The translations under genes and the position numbers were made by a program. Shown here piece after piece: positions 35,013 through 46,095 of a DNA stretch of 64,000 bases; positions within the stretch are counted from its first letter, which is position 1, and the number at the start of each line of letters is the position of its first letter. Source of the DNA: Volvariella volvacea V23 (Eukaryota > Basidiomycota > Agaricomycetes > Agaricales > Pluteaceae); the NCBI GenBank assembly GCA_000349905.1, contig KB722743.1, positions 154,791 through 218,790 on the forward strand, in the 5' to 3' direction. Below the pieces are notes generated by a model. It searched no databases, was not told where the DNA came from, and saw nothing but the letters and a program-made list of their open reading frames with translations.

Positions 35013-36339
35013 TCCTCAATCCGCTGGCAGCTGAAGACGTGCAAGTGCGAGACGTAGGGATTGAGAACAAACACTAGGCTTGCCACGAAAGCATCTTCTG
35101 TCGGATATTTATCTGAATTTTCTGGTTTGAGTACAGTATCGCGTGGATGTCGAGGTCGAGCGCCTACCTGGAATGCAACCGATGATTTACCGAGTATCGC
35201 GGTCATGGAAAAACACCTTGTGCTGTGGACGCTTGAAGGTTCTTCTGAGATGCGATGCCTCGCCCCGGGTGTAAACGCGGCCAGTTATGCGGGGACAATT
35301 TTTTTACGGTGACCACAAGCTCTTGTGAGGTGGCGTGATTACATCATGACAGCCTAAATCCCCGAGTCTAGGTATCTCCAGACATCGACATTCGCTGTTC
35401 TGGATGAGGACACATGAACAGCATCGGATGCGAATCGGCCGTGCAAGTAACAGTATAAGGACCTCGGAATCCAAACTGGGTAATCCGCGCGGAGATGACT
35501 CGAATATCCTCTAAAAATGGCATATTTTGTTCCTAGGGTGATAATAGCAAGTAGTTGTCGTGTCGGAGAATGCTGGGACCACAGGGGCCATCTAGATGCT
35601 GTATAGGCGGATGTGATAAAAAAGGATGCTTGCTTTAGTAGTGTCACCCACATTCCGAGAGGTGTAACCTGCCTGCTTAATGCACCCCAAGTCAATAACA
35701 GCAAATTGGTGTATATCCAGTGAAGAACACATCATTGCAACAAGATGGTCTGAAAACTCGATTGAGGCAATTCAGCGAGCACAAACAAAAGCGATGGGCG
35801 TAAGCTCGAATGCACCACCATTGATTCGCTCAAAATGGCTCCTCGTTGCCGTTATTTCCAAGATACAAGGCTACAAAAAGATTGAGACGGTGGTAAGGCC
35901 ATTGTGATGCAGAATGGAGGGTGCGGACAAGACCTACCTAAAAGGGAATATGGTTATACCACAGCCACAGGCGAGTTTGCTCCTGTCAAACGATGTAGCT
36001 TGACACAATTACCATCACCCTCACCCTGTCCTTCACCTTGCCCCTTCCATCCCGTCTTGCTGTAATAACAACAGCTCCTCTTCGAGGAGCGCTTTGAGGA
36101 TTACGACTATACCAACGAGGGATAAGAAAAAACAACCAAAAAGACAACACCCTGGCTTCACTTGACGATAAGGCCCTTCTACTTGACGACTTAGACGGAT
36201 AAATACTCCAGGTGAATCCCAACTTTTTTTCTTTTTCAAACATCATCTCAATCTTTTCTGTACCAACTCCTACCCTCTGCACTCAACACGTGTTTGTATA
36301 TCATCTCTCTCCGCAGTTACGACAACCAAGAGACCTGCG
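35013..36339. other. Spacer between divergent genes
   Basis: This spacer serves as the upstream region of both the esterase (minus) and the unknown gene at 36.3 kb (plus). No exon or repeat is recognised. Confidence 0.45.
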
Positions 36340-37460
36340 ATGCCTGATTGCCCAATACTAGTATGGATGCTTGCCTTAAATCGGGAGTATACCAAAGACG
36401 TATGCCCCTCTTCCCTTTCTTGTGCCGCCTATGTGGGCGTTAACCTGTGCACACAGGAATACGATGCGTGCTATAGACTAGTCAAAGAATGCGTGCCACA
36501 CGCTTCACATATCAACTACAAGTATGACGACGCCAACTCGTTCCGTGCGTCCGCCATGTGCCCACCCTGACTGTGCATTGTGCTAACAATGGTATAGGCG
36601 AACTCATCACATACATGCTCCCCCTGCTCATGATGCGCCACCGTCGTATTCCTCGAGCAAAATGGAGAGATCAAGTGACATCGAATGGGAAGCGCTGGAT
36701 AGAACAGGTTCGTCTATCTCCCAACTGCACGCGTGCACCTCTCAATCCCCGTTCCCAACAGACTGACCTTCCACCTGACCGCTTCCTGGGCACGATGATC
36801 GGCTACTACCTCGTCTACGAGGGCTCTCTGTGTGGGATGGCGATGACGCAAGGGTTCAGGGAGAAGGTGGTGAATATCGGGTTGGGCATCAAACAAATCC
36901 CAAAAGCTTCGAAAGCCATTACAACAAAAGCCATAGTAGAATCAATGGCGCATAAAGTGAGCCCTTATACTTCTTTTGTTCCCCATCCTTCCCCGTCCCA
37001 CCCTGACAATCAACGAATTGACCTCATCAACCTCACCCCGCTTTCACTCATCCAGCTGACGGACGAAGAGATAAAACTAATTTGGGCCGAGGAGAAGGAC
37101 GAGGTCGTCTTGCGCCGGCTATGCGTAACCCTTTCCCTCAAAGAATCCTACATCCACGCCATCGGCCAACCCATCGGCTTCGACTACCGCCGTCTCAACG
37201 TCAACGCCCCAGCCCAACAGGTCCTCGTGGACAACATACGTCTAGAAGGTTGGGAGTTCAGAATCTTCCAAGTCAAGCTGGGCGTAGCACGGGGCATGAA
37301 AATCAAGGAGGAGGATTACCAGTGTGTGTGCGCCTTCTTCAGAGGTGGGAGCGACACAAAGTTTTTGTGGGACACGGCACCGAGGATGTCGCTGGATAGT
37401 TGGGTGCAGTTTATAAATATTGACCAGATGATCAAGGTTATACCCAAGTTGAGCGCGTAG
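36340..37460 (+). CDS. Unrecognised protein, five exons
   Basis: I do not recognise this protein. The gene model is well supported: four introns (36,400-36,457, 36,545-36,597, 36,711-36,762 and 36,957-37,055, approximately) all have GT..AG ends and keep one frame. The protein has about 280 residues, from MPDCPILVWMLALNREYTKD to MIKVIPKLSA. It has no signal peptide or clear membrane segment. It is rich in aromatic and basic residues, with blocks LPPDRFLGTMIGYYLVYEGS, LTDEEIKLIWAEEKDEVVLR and GWEFRIFQVKLGVARGMKIK. The tail CAFFRGGSDTKFLWDTAPRM is Trp- and Phe-rich. It may be a lineage-specific cytosolic or nuclear protein. Confidence 0.7.
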
Positions 37461-38744
37461 AGGAGGGTGGGCTGGGGGTATCATATTTGCTCATCTTTCA
37501 TCATTCATCGACATCGCTGATCTTTTCATGACCTTTTATTGCCCTGCATGGATCGTGTAACTATACTACATACAGCCTGTAATATACAACCATTGCTATC
37601 TAAATCGACGTATTGACCCCTTGATTGCTGAGGCTTGTCTGTCTTCCTACACCCGAGGTCGTAGTGGCGCTGGCTTCTGCGCTTCTTTCAGATAGGGATG
37701 ACAAGCAACAGTACTTGTGCTGCAAGATGTGATACACGCATTCAAGTAACGTGTGGTATTGAACTGCCTCGGTGTGGGCCTAGAACCACTATCTTCTGGA
37801 CCCCATGGAAAACCGGCCAGTATGAGTCGCCATTGTGTTTCAGTCGCGTCTGGACGAGACTTATATATATGCGCAGTTCTTGAGCGCTTGAAGCCCGAGG
37901 ACTTGTACTCTCGTCCGGACAGAACGCGCATTGATATAGTATTGACCTCAATGATCACCAGCCACAGGCCATTATGCATTGTGGCTGCTCGCAACTTGAT
38001 CCAGATATAGTACATTCATTGCATTAGGCACTCAGATTGCATTAGGCACTCAGATCGTCATGGATATCCGAAACGAAGGGTCCAAATTCGCAGCTAAGAG
38101 GGGAACGGATTGTTTGTTGAACGGTGCTCGTTGGAGCAGGTTGGCATTTTTGTGATGGAAAGTGAATATAAATTGCTAGGCTGGCGCATACGGTTTTCGC
38201 TCGCCGGTTAGCGAAGGGATACCCAACGCAGATTTTATAGTTTTAAATTTCGCGAGTGGCTTGATGGTCTGGAAGATTGAAAGGGTTGTAAGGCCAACTG
38301 GGACCAACTATGCTATCCCTTGCTATGAACGACTAGTTTAATTATGCCAAGTCCAGTGGTTTGGCTCGTGTAATGTGTATAGTGGGCGCAACCCAACCTT
38401 CTAGGAGTCCATGTCAGTGCGATATTCCAGTTGACGAGGTGGATACGTAAAGTGGATGGAGATGGCGGCATAAACTACTTCCCTTCTGGTTCTTATTCAC
38501 CAACTCTCCTTGGTAAGATACTGTAGTACTGTTTTGTAGATTCATTCTCAGGGTTTAAGGGGACTATTCTCCTGCTACGTATTCCCCTTGAAAGCAGAAG
38601 AGGAACTTTGTGTTCCCCAATTAATGAAGTCACTTGATCCATGCAAAAAGGAAGAGAAGCCGAATTTTCAACGTAGTCTCCTCATGACCAGTCAACAACC
38701 TTTTTCTCGGTCAGTTTAACAGAAGTCAGACACCGACAGTGAAT
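37461..38744. other. Spacer with a dispersed repeat
   Basis: No gene is seen. A direct duplication GCATTAGGCACTCAGAT occurs at about 38,022 and 38,039. The segment 38,543-38,665 matches 20,493-20,602 (listed separately). Confidence 0.5.
38543..38665 (+). repeat. Dispersed repeat, copy 2
   Basis: This is the partner of 20,493-20,602. Shared order: TCTCAGG/TTTCAGG, GCTAC, AAAGCAGAA, CCCCAATT, AAAGGAAG. The left part also weakly matches 22,755-22,805. Origin unknown. Confidence 0.5.
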
Positions 38745-39467
38745 TGTTGGGGAAAAAGCGAATACTCAGATTCTATTCCCAAGCAAAGAATAGTAAGTAA
38801 AGGTGTGATGTTGAACAGCAGCCTTACAGGCGCTAGAGGCTATGGAGGTCACCTCACCTAGGAGTAGAGAGTAATGATACTTTGTGTATATCTGAGTATT
38901 GGGGGGCTGGTAGGTACATGCTGGAACTATTTGTACAGAGGAGTGACAAGTGCCGTCCACCATTTTGGAAATGATGGTATCCACATCGGAATCGATGTGG
39001 GTCACTTTGGTGATACTTAGGATCTATCTACCTGTATCCTATGACTATCTACCATGTGTATCTAGCCATGTATTTCTCTGTAACATGTGTACATTCCAAG
39101 TACTGGTCCATATACTCAGTCCAGATAACCATAAGTCCAGTCCATATTGATGGTCTGTCCAANNNNNNNNNNNNNNNNNNNNNNNNNNNNNNNNNNNNNN
39201 NNNNNNNNNNNNNNNNNNNNNNNNNNNNNNNNNNNNNNNNNNNNNNNNNNNNNNNNNNNNNNGCATACTCGGTCTGGATAACCATAAGTCCGGTCCATAT
39301 TGACGGTCCGTCCAACATACTGTACTGCTCTTGCCACCTATTCCCCAGCTTTAAAGATTCTTCGCTTGGGAATAGGTAAGCATACGAGCTAGCCTCTTCT
39401 GCACTCACACCTTTACTTATTATTCTTCGCTTGGGAATAGAATCGAGTATTCGCTTTTTCCACAACA
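38745..39467. mobile_element. Inverted-repeat element around an assembly gap
   Basis: The left arm 38,745-38,808 and right arm 39,405-39,467 are near-perfect reverse complements of about 63 bp, starting TGTTG.GGAAAAAGCGAATA and including ATTCTATTCCCAAGC. The motif ATTCTTCGCTTGGGAATAG is present twice near the right arm (about 39,357 and 39,422). Between the arms a unit of about 50 bp (ending GTCCATATTGA.GGTC.GTCCAA) occurs on both sides of the gap at 39,113-39,162 and 39,264-39,314. TG/CA tips could mean two LTR ends in opposite orientation, or a MITE-like DNA element. I find no convincing target duplication. Confidence 0.65.
39163..39262. other. Assembly gap (100 N)
   Basis: A 100-N placeholder of unknown true size. 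Because the same unit of about 50 bp borders it on both sides, the gap is probably a collapsed tandem repeat. Confidence 0.9.
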
Positions 39468-39959
39468 CTTGGGATATAGTCTACTCGAGAAATGGCTTCT
39501 TGGGAAGAGTTTTGGGATATAGTTTGTTTGTGAGTGAGAGCAAACCACTAGATATTGATCTAAGGGTTTCAGCATCATCATGAGTGTGTACATCGAGCGG
39601 ATTCTTAGACAGAATTTCGCCGGGCATCAATTAAAATCCACCTAAAGCTCAGAAGAGTTTTATTTGGTCAGGACTTCATAGCTTAAGTGTGCAAAAGCCT
39701 ATATTCTACATTACAAGTGAAGGAGATCTAATTTACGGGGTCACCAACACTTTGGACGTCATCCGGGAATCGCTGAGAGGAAGTTCATCGAGCCAAGTAG
39801 ACGCCAGTCTAGCTGCCCTCACGAACTTAAGCTTGATTTGGGTGTTTTTGGAGTTGTGTGTGTGTTGCATATCGCCTCTAGCGCTTCAGGAGCAGATCTC
39901 GAGAGCATGCACATCCCACAGTTTTCAGGGCCATCCCACAGTCAGCTTTTCACCAGGTT

Positions 39960-42576
39960 GGAACAGGTTGGATAATTGATAGAGGAGGCTGGCCTCATTC
40001 TTGGAATGCTTGTTGAATCAGCCCAAGAATTGCTGTCTTGCTTCGTAGCTAAGTAATCAGTTCATTGGCTTGATTAGCAGACTGAAGAAATGATGGGCCA
40101 GTAACCTTGAAATAATCACCCACAATTAGGTTAATCTTGTATCATAGTTAGAAATTATTTGGTGTCTATGACAAAACCTTACATACCTGATGTGCATAGC
40201 AATCTGGAACCACAAAGTGTGGCTCTTCTATTTGCAAAAGTCGTCGTGCCTTTCTTGATTCACCTGAAGCATCTGTTGTAAATGCAATTGGATTGATATG
40301 CCATTCATTCTTCAATTTTTGGATGACTTCTTTCATCATTTGAAGCATGTTTTCAGCTGTTTTTCTTTCGGTTGTTGTATCTCTAATTTCAACTGTATAT
40401 AGCTACAAAAATCGTTATTATATCTTGCAAATAGTAGAATTTATATAGAAAACATACCTTGTCTGCTGTTGTAATCATAAATGCAACAAAGTGGTGGTTA
40501 TTACCACCTATCACACTGAATGGTTACTTTGGCTCCACTAACTTCAGTACAAATGTGATGCCAAAGACTTTGAAGTATATTGGGAAGTAAGCGCCTTGTA
40601 AGTGATTTATGAGATAAAATTTTAGCCTAATATATAGTCAGATTGATGCCTCAAGATTGGAGATGTAATACACACATGAGGAATAAAATATTGGAGGAAG
40701 GCTATCACTTCCAGGTTGTCTACCCAAGAAAGAGATAAATCTCCAGATGCTATAATGCGAACAAGCATTTCTTTGAAGAGTCTTTGCTGTTCTAAGGTCC
40801 ATGTGGTGACAATTTGGTTTAGGTGATTGCCTTGAACTTGTGTAGATCGCCCTCGTTGATATAGAACTTCATGCTGACTAGGCCCATGATCACTTGCATA
40901 ACCCATGGATGGACTGTTGGCTCATGAATAAGAGCCAGAAATTGCAGACCCAATGATAGATAAAGCTGGAGATTGCTCTCAGATGAAAGATGAATGAATA
41001 GAAGCCAGTCCAAGGCCTGAATCATTCAGTGAAACAACTTGAGTTGCATGCTGACTATCTTGAATGCCACTGGAAATGGTACTGTGGGTGACTGGTGGGA
41101 TTGCTGATATAAAGAATGGCATGGAAGGGTGGTATTGAGGGTGAATATACTGTACTTCACCTGCAATACCAGTGCTAGGAGCTTTGATGATATTATTGGG
41201 TGTATGACGTGCTAATAATTCTACTCGGGCACATTCACAGACATCTTGAGGCTGAAGGGAACATTCCCGAAGGTGGTGGAGTAATGTCTTTGTTCAGCTT
41301 TCGATCCAGGTATGTGGAGAGTTACAATCTGCATTGAAGACTATAGTTTGAAGTTAATTAGTATATACAATGTAAATCAAATGTGGTTCCATACTGGAGA
41401 GGACTATAGCATCTCTGGATTGTGGAATATCAATCAGATTCATTTGGGCATCGCTTTCTGCATCTTCAAGTAGTTCAGCAACCTGCAAATCAAGACATGG
41501 AGTACAATGAAGACGGATTTTGGCACCAGTGCCCTTTGCACTATCATTTGGGTGTTATGGCGACTCTTCCTTAACGCGTCGTAGGGTTATGATGTCAGCG
41601 GTCTAACGCCTTCATCGAGAACGAGTAAGATGATGAGAATGGACAAGGCCAGCGTTCGCTGAGTCAAAGTTCCATCAAAGGCGTTAATGAGGTGAGTTGA
41701 GATTATTATTGATACTTAAGAAAGTACAGGGAGATACAAGGGAAGAAACAGGAGGTCAAGCTAAAGTTCTATACTAGAGAATCGAAGTATTTATACGTTC
41801 TTGTGGTATTAGGTTATGGCTGTGAAAGGAAATGCTATACTCGAGTCATATGTACGCGTAAGCTATGGACACGTAAGCTATGCGTGTGTATACTACTTGA
41901 ATGGAGGAATGCTATTGTAGTTACTGAAAGAAGTTGTAACTACTCGAAAGAGAAATGAGTCCTATAGTCCGAAAGCACACTAGCTGAAGATGACGATTAC
42001 TCATCATCATAACATTGGGTTGGCATAGACTTCAGGAGGTCATTCAGTGATGGAATTTACTGAGTAGGAAGGATGGTCTGTGAAATAAGAACACCACCAT
42101 CCACAAGACTGAGTTGACATGGTAGATAATGAGCTAGTAAATGTCGAAATCTGTAATTCAGAGGGTATTGACAGGCTCTCAATCGTTGGATTGGTGTGGG
42201 TTTTATACAGCCTTGGAAATAACATTGGAAAAAACTCGAAAAATAGCAAGATTCATTCTCCCACTTCATGAGGACGAGATGAATTCTGATTGCATGATAC
42301 CATGCATTCTGGTTCCAAGAAAACTTGGCCTGTTGAATGCACACCATGGTAAGAAAAGCCTTGGCTAAGCATAAGACCCTTGTTATCAAGGCAAAGCAGG
42401 TGCTTGTGGAGCTCAAAGTATGGTTAATAGGCCATAATTACTACGTGATTTACTTTGAACATGATAAGATGCACTTGTATTATCTTATCTACATGGTCGC
42501 CGACCATAACCCCTTTTGGGTGTTGGTCCACGACTTGGCCCTTTGGTCGGCAAGGTCGCCGACCTGCACAACACTG
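39960..42576 (-). pseudogene. Decayed hAT transposon (transposase with DUF659-type core)
   Basis: The minus strand holds pieces of a hAT-superfamily transposase as found in mushrooms. In order: a region ending VNSITE, PPEVYANPNDSAKG and LHCTPCLDLQ (about 42,060-41,480), AELLEDAESDAQMNLIDIPQ (41,400-41,480), KTLLHHLREC of a BED-finger-like segment (about 41,280), EMLVRIIASGDLSLSWVDN (about 40,740), RLLPNILQSLWHHI, ERKTAENMLQMMKEVIQKLK (about 40,340), FTTDASGESRKARRLLQ (about 40,250) and INLIVGDYFKVTGPSF (about 40,110). Stops interrupt it in several places (for example TGA before PPEVYAN, and TAA after QCDRW). The right end CAACACTG at 42,576 looks like a hAT terminus (CAGTGTTG inward), with GGTCGCCGACC motifs nearby. 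I could not find the left end. A solo LTR lies inside it. Confidence 0.7.
41553..42014 (-). mobile_element. Solo LTR (462 bp) with 5-bp target duplication
   Basis: The element runs from TGTTATG to CATAACA, a perfect 7-bp inverted pair. It is flanked by TTGGG at 41,548-41,552 and 42,015-42,019. Read on the minus strand it carries GTATAAATAC (about 41,793-41,802) and ends in a pyrimidine- and A-rich stretch, so minus orientation is likely, and Copia-type by its general look. Removing it joins the hAT frame GCC AAC CCA AAT GAT across the site. No internal region is present, so it arose by recombination between two LTRs. Confidence 0.9.
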
Positions 42577-43030
42577 TTGTAACTACCAACTATAATCTCT
42601 AGAATTCTGAACCATAGTCTAATAGTTTCAGTAAAAGCTCCATTAATATGCTAAGAATCAATTAATTTGCTTCTTTGTATCTTAATAACTGGATCTCTCC
42701 TTAAAAAGGCTTTGACTCAGCATTTTCTGAAAAGCCTGGTGTCTCCATTGACCTTGAGGACCCTCTGGGCAAATAGGACCAACTCTCAGTGAATTGGAGG
42801 AAGTTATAGGGCTTCTTGGTTGAGAATCCATTGGGCTAGATGATCCTTCTGGTTAGGAGAGAGATGTTGCTGTCCAGAAGAAGCTTCCTGGTGAGTTTGG
42901 TTACCATTGAGGTGATTTGATAGAGTAGTCCTTGGAATACCCCAATTCTGAGAGGCCTATCAAATAGAGGCCCCATCTATAATGTCCTGGATTGCCTGGG
43001 AAAGCTCATTTTCAGTATATAGCTTCATTT
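42577..43030 (-). pseudogene. Decayed pogo-like (Tc1/mariner) transposase fragment
   Basis: The minus strand starts MKLYTENELSQAIQDIIDGASI, a psq-type helix-turn-helix. After two adjacent stops (TGA TAG at 42,957-42,962) it continues in frame with ASQNWGIPRTTLSNHLNGN. A second segment gives FAQRVLKVNGDT and VKAFLRRDPVIKIQR, the CENP-B-type DNA-binding domain of pogo transposases, also with stops. The frame ends in LEIIVGSYN exactly where the hAT terminus begins. The DDE catalytic domain is missing. The two adjacent stops are each one C-to-T change from the expected Arg-Gln. Confidence 0.75.
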
Positions 43031-43697
43031 TTGATTGAAAATTATATGGAGAAATTTTGAAAAAGGCTGAATAAAAATTGGTGGAGAAAATCAAATTATC
43101 GTGAGGTAGGTAGAAGTGGCGGTGAGAATTTCGGGTGGCCCAAAATGGGGGGTGGTCCAGATGAGGCAGGGGGGGGACTTGATGACGAGGACGAAGCCCT
43201 CGTAATCCATCCAATATGAGGGTGCCTGGTATTCAGGTCCACCATCTGCCGGTGTCCTTGGTCTCGGACAGCCACTCGGCTCTTGAAGGCGTCGGTGGTG
43301 AACAGCAGTGGATCAGGGTTGGACTGGGCGATACCGCGTCGCAGCCCAAAGGTGGACGAACTGGCGTAGTATAGCGATTGCCCTAATCACGACTCCATTA
43401 TGGTGCGTTGCCGAAAACTCCTCTTCATAAGTACATAACCATACGCAATGCTCTGACAAGTCACATCAGATCCAGTTGGCTGCTGAACAGTTACTTTCAT
43501 TACCTTATACACCGTGTTCACATCGTGGTCGTCGTGCAGGATGAGGACAAGTGACTAACACAGCGACAATGGATCTCAAACCAGCTATCAAGTCTTAATC
43601 AGAGAAACAGTGAACAAGATAGATGTGCAGTACATGATGGACAGATCTGAAAGGACGGTTGGAACTGCTACTAAACTAAACTAACAGATACTGTATG

Positions 43698-44472
43698 TCA
43701 GTATGAAAGCACGACGGGGCGCGGAGAGTAGCATGTAGGGGGAGCGGGGACGTACGTATAGAAAGGTTGTTGTGTGACCACTGTTGGGCCCACGGTGGCA
43801 GGACAGGTAGTACGAAGAACTCGCTCCAAGCAGTTGAACAATTGGCTGACTATCTTACGGTGGTCACAACGCTCGTCCTCGTAGTCTCTACACAGAATGA
43901 AGATGACCAAATAGAGTCCCAAAATCAGGATAAAACCTACAAACTTGCCGTGTCAGGGGACTATGGGAACGTATGAGCCTTGATCGTGAGTACTTTGTGA
44001 AGGAGCATTATGAAGTAGACTAGATGTAAATACGAGGCTGACGATGCACAGACTATATATATATCAGTAGATACGAGAAATAAACACGGATTGCTTTTAC
44101 CCACTTTCCACTACCATTCCTTTCCACCCGCGAACGACTGAGCTCCCCTTCTCCGAATCTCCCCTCCACAACTTACAGATCGAAAAGAGCAAACAGACGG
44201 AGCTAGCAAAAACACTGTACTGAGGAGACTCACCGGGGGGCCAAGATGAACGCGATTGACGTGATGGACACCAAAGATTGATAGTTCACCTCCATCAAGC
44301 TTGCACTGGCGTTCGCTGTCTTAGAATGAAAGCATGGGCGTGGATCGAAATTCACGTTGTACATAACTATGGCGTCGAATCCCCTCTTCATCTCGTACAT
44401 CGTGGCGTGTGCGGGCGTAGAGCAGAACGATGTTGTCGACTTAGGCACTTGGTTTTCTGCAAACGTTTCCAA
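43698..44472 (-). CDS. Possible small membrane protein, two exons
   Basis: I do not recognise this gene. A downstream frame (43,698-43,940) encodes a hydrophobic helix FILILGLYLVIFILCRD, then a basic segment and a Pro/Tyr-rich tail with QQPFYTYVPAPPTCYSPRP. Upstream (44,230-44,450) there is VNYQSLVSITSIAFILAPR followed by a good donor GTGAGT. An acceptor TTTGTAG precedes the helix exon, but the two phases do not match with these sites. Either another splice site is used, or the pieces belong to different or broken genes. Low confidence. Confidence 0.25.
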
Positions 44473-44931
44473 GGCGAATCATGCGTACGCTAGGTTCAAG
44501 ATAGAATAATAGAAATGCACATCGCCTTTCAAAATCTAATGGCGTTCGAGAAGTAGATGGAAAGGTCTGTCGCCCTAGCCCTACTATAAACAATGAAAAG
44601 CTCAAGATAATATATTACAACACATCGATAGCGGCAACGGAGAACTTGGAAACTGAGACTAACAGATCCCATCAAAGCGAGACAGCACTTCGAGATAGAT
44701 AACGACTCGGGGAGGGAGAGCGGGGATGGAGAGCACGATTCGGGATAAATAAACGGGACACGGATGACAAAGGCTGAAGACAACGATTGCGGAATCTACT
44801 CGCTCGGAAAACCCAAACCTAGACTTCATATTTCTAGATTAGTTTCGCATTCATAGCAAGCAGAGGGGTTTACTTACTAGGCTTAGCTTGGAGATCGTGA
44901 ATGTACATACATCGTAACCCATCCTCTTCGT

Positions 44932-45878
44932 CTATTGTTTGCTGCTGGACGTCTTGGGATAGCCGTCCTCGTTCAGGCCTATGACGAACGTTAGTTGAAA
45001 TCCCATACCAGGTACAAGTTGACGCACCGAGTTTCGTGTCAGACGCCATCCACAAACAAGAGGAGATTGCAGCCATCGAGGCCACATTGGAACTGCTCGA
45101 CCAACCCAAGGACTTGGCGATAGCAGCAAGGTTGTTGTTCGAAGACATGGTATACACTGCGAAGGATTCCGGCAACATCGCTATCTCCCCGAAATCCAAC
45201 AGGACCGTGTTCCCGTGCTCGTCGACGCCAAAGTTGCTGGCGTGCATGTCGGGCTGCATGAAGATTAGGCGCTCACCGCTGATCCTGACAGGTTGCACCC
45301 GCTGCTTGGCCAGGCTCGAGAGCATCGTGCGCCCCTGGCCCAGATGACATATTAGCGGATGGTGAATGCTCGAGAAAACATAAGCATGGACGCACTTTGT
45401 TCATGTAACGCTCCAGGGCCTCGATGCTCGAGAAAAGCAGAGGCGCCTTATGGTCCTTAAAGAATCCATGGCGGATGCGACCGCCCCCTAAGGGACCAAA
45501 CACATGGCCGAGAGGAGCTGGAACCCTCGCGAGCCACCGGAGAGCCTCTGCTATCCTCTCGGAGAGGTCTGGAGGGGAGTCCGTGAGCTTGATATACTCC
45601 ATGATGAAGTAAATTTTCCCTTGGTCTCGAAAGTGGTGTATAACTTTGGGAATTCGTGGCATGCGTGGCGTATCTGCGTGAGCCTCTGCATACTCGGAGA
45701 TATATGATTGCGTTGCGATTTCGGGACACAGACTCCCGGGGTCGCCGAACTTTATGAAGTATTTTGTTCCGATAAACACGCAGGCGCGGTAGTCAGGTTC
45801 CTTCCAGTGTGCTTCCTTGTGTTTTGTGCAAGCGTCCACGATCGCAGCCTCGAAAGCGGCTTGTTCAGTAGACGACAT
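44932..45878 (-). CDS. Kinase-like phosphotransferase (APH family)
   Basis: This is a small-molecule or protein kinase-like protein of the aminoglycoside phosphotransferase fold, expanded in mushrooms; substrate unknown. The start is ATG 45,878 (MSSTEQAAFEAAIVDACTKH). N-lobe: CVFIGTKYFIKFGD, with Lys as the probable ATP ligand. Hinge: GKIYFIMEYIKL (about 45,600). Mid region: LRWLARVPAPLGHVFGPLGGG. C-lobe: LIFMQPDMHASNFGVDEHG, where the usual HGD is QPD with the catalytic Asp kept and Asn four residues on, then TVLLDFGEI, with Asp as metal ligand (about 45,180-45,270). Introns at 45,334-45,397 and 44,979-45,026 (approximate) join in frame, and the protein ends NEDGYPKTSSSKQ. The upstream region contains a DNA element at 46.1 kb. 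Confidence 0.75.
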
Positions 45879-46095
45879 TGCAGATGTCCTGGGTGATGCG
45901 ATGTAAGAAAGGTTAAGGAAGGGCGACAGAATGATACGTACGAATGGGAGTAGGTCACGAAGGAAAGCACAGCGCAATGCCTTAGATGAAGGTACATGAG
46001 CAAAGGTAGGAAGAGTGATAAAGAGATACGTACGCGATAGACGGCCGGAGGAGAAGCTTGGTCAAGGAGACAGACGAGCACGACAGGCTCTGTAT

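Noticed and set aside
43767..43976. Plus-strand frame opposite the possible membrane protein
   Set aside because: It has no hydrophobic helix or motif, and the minus strand explains the sequence better.
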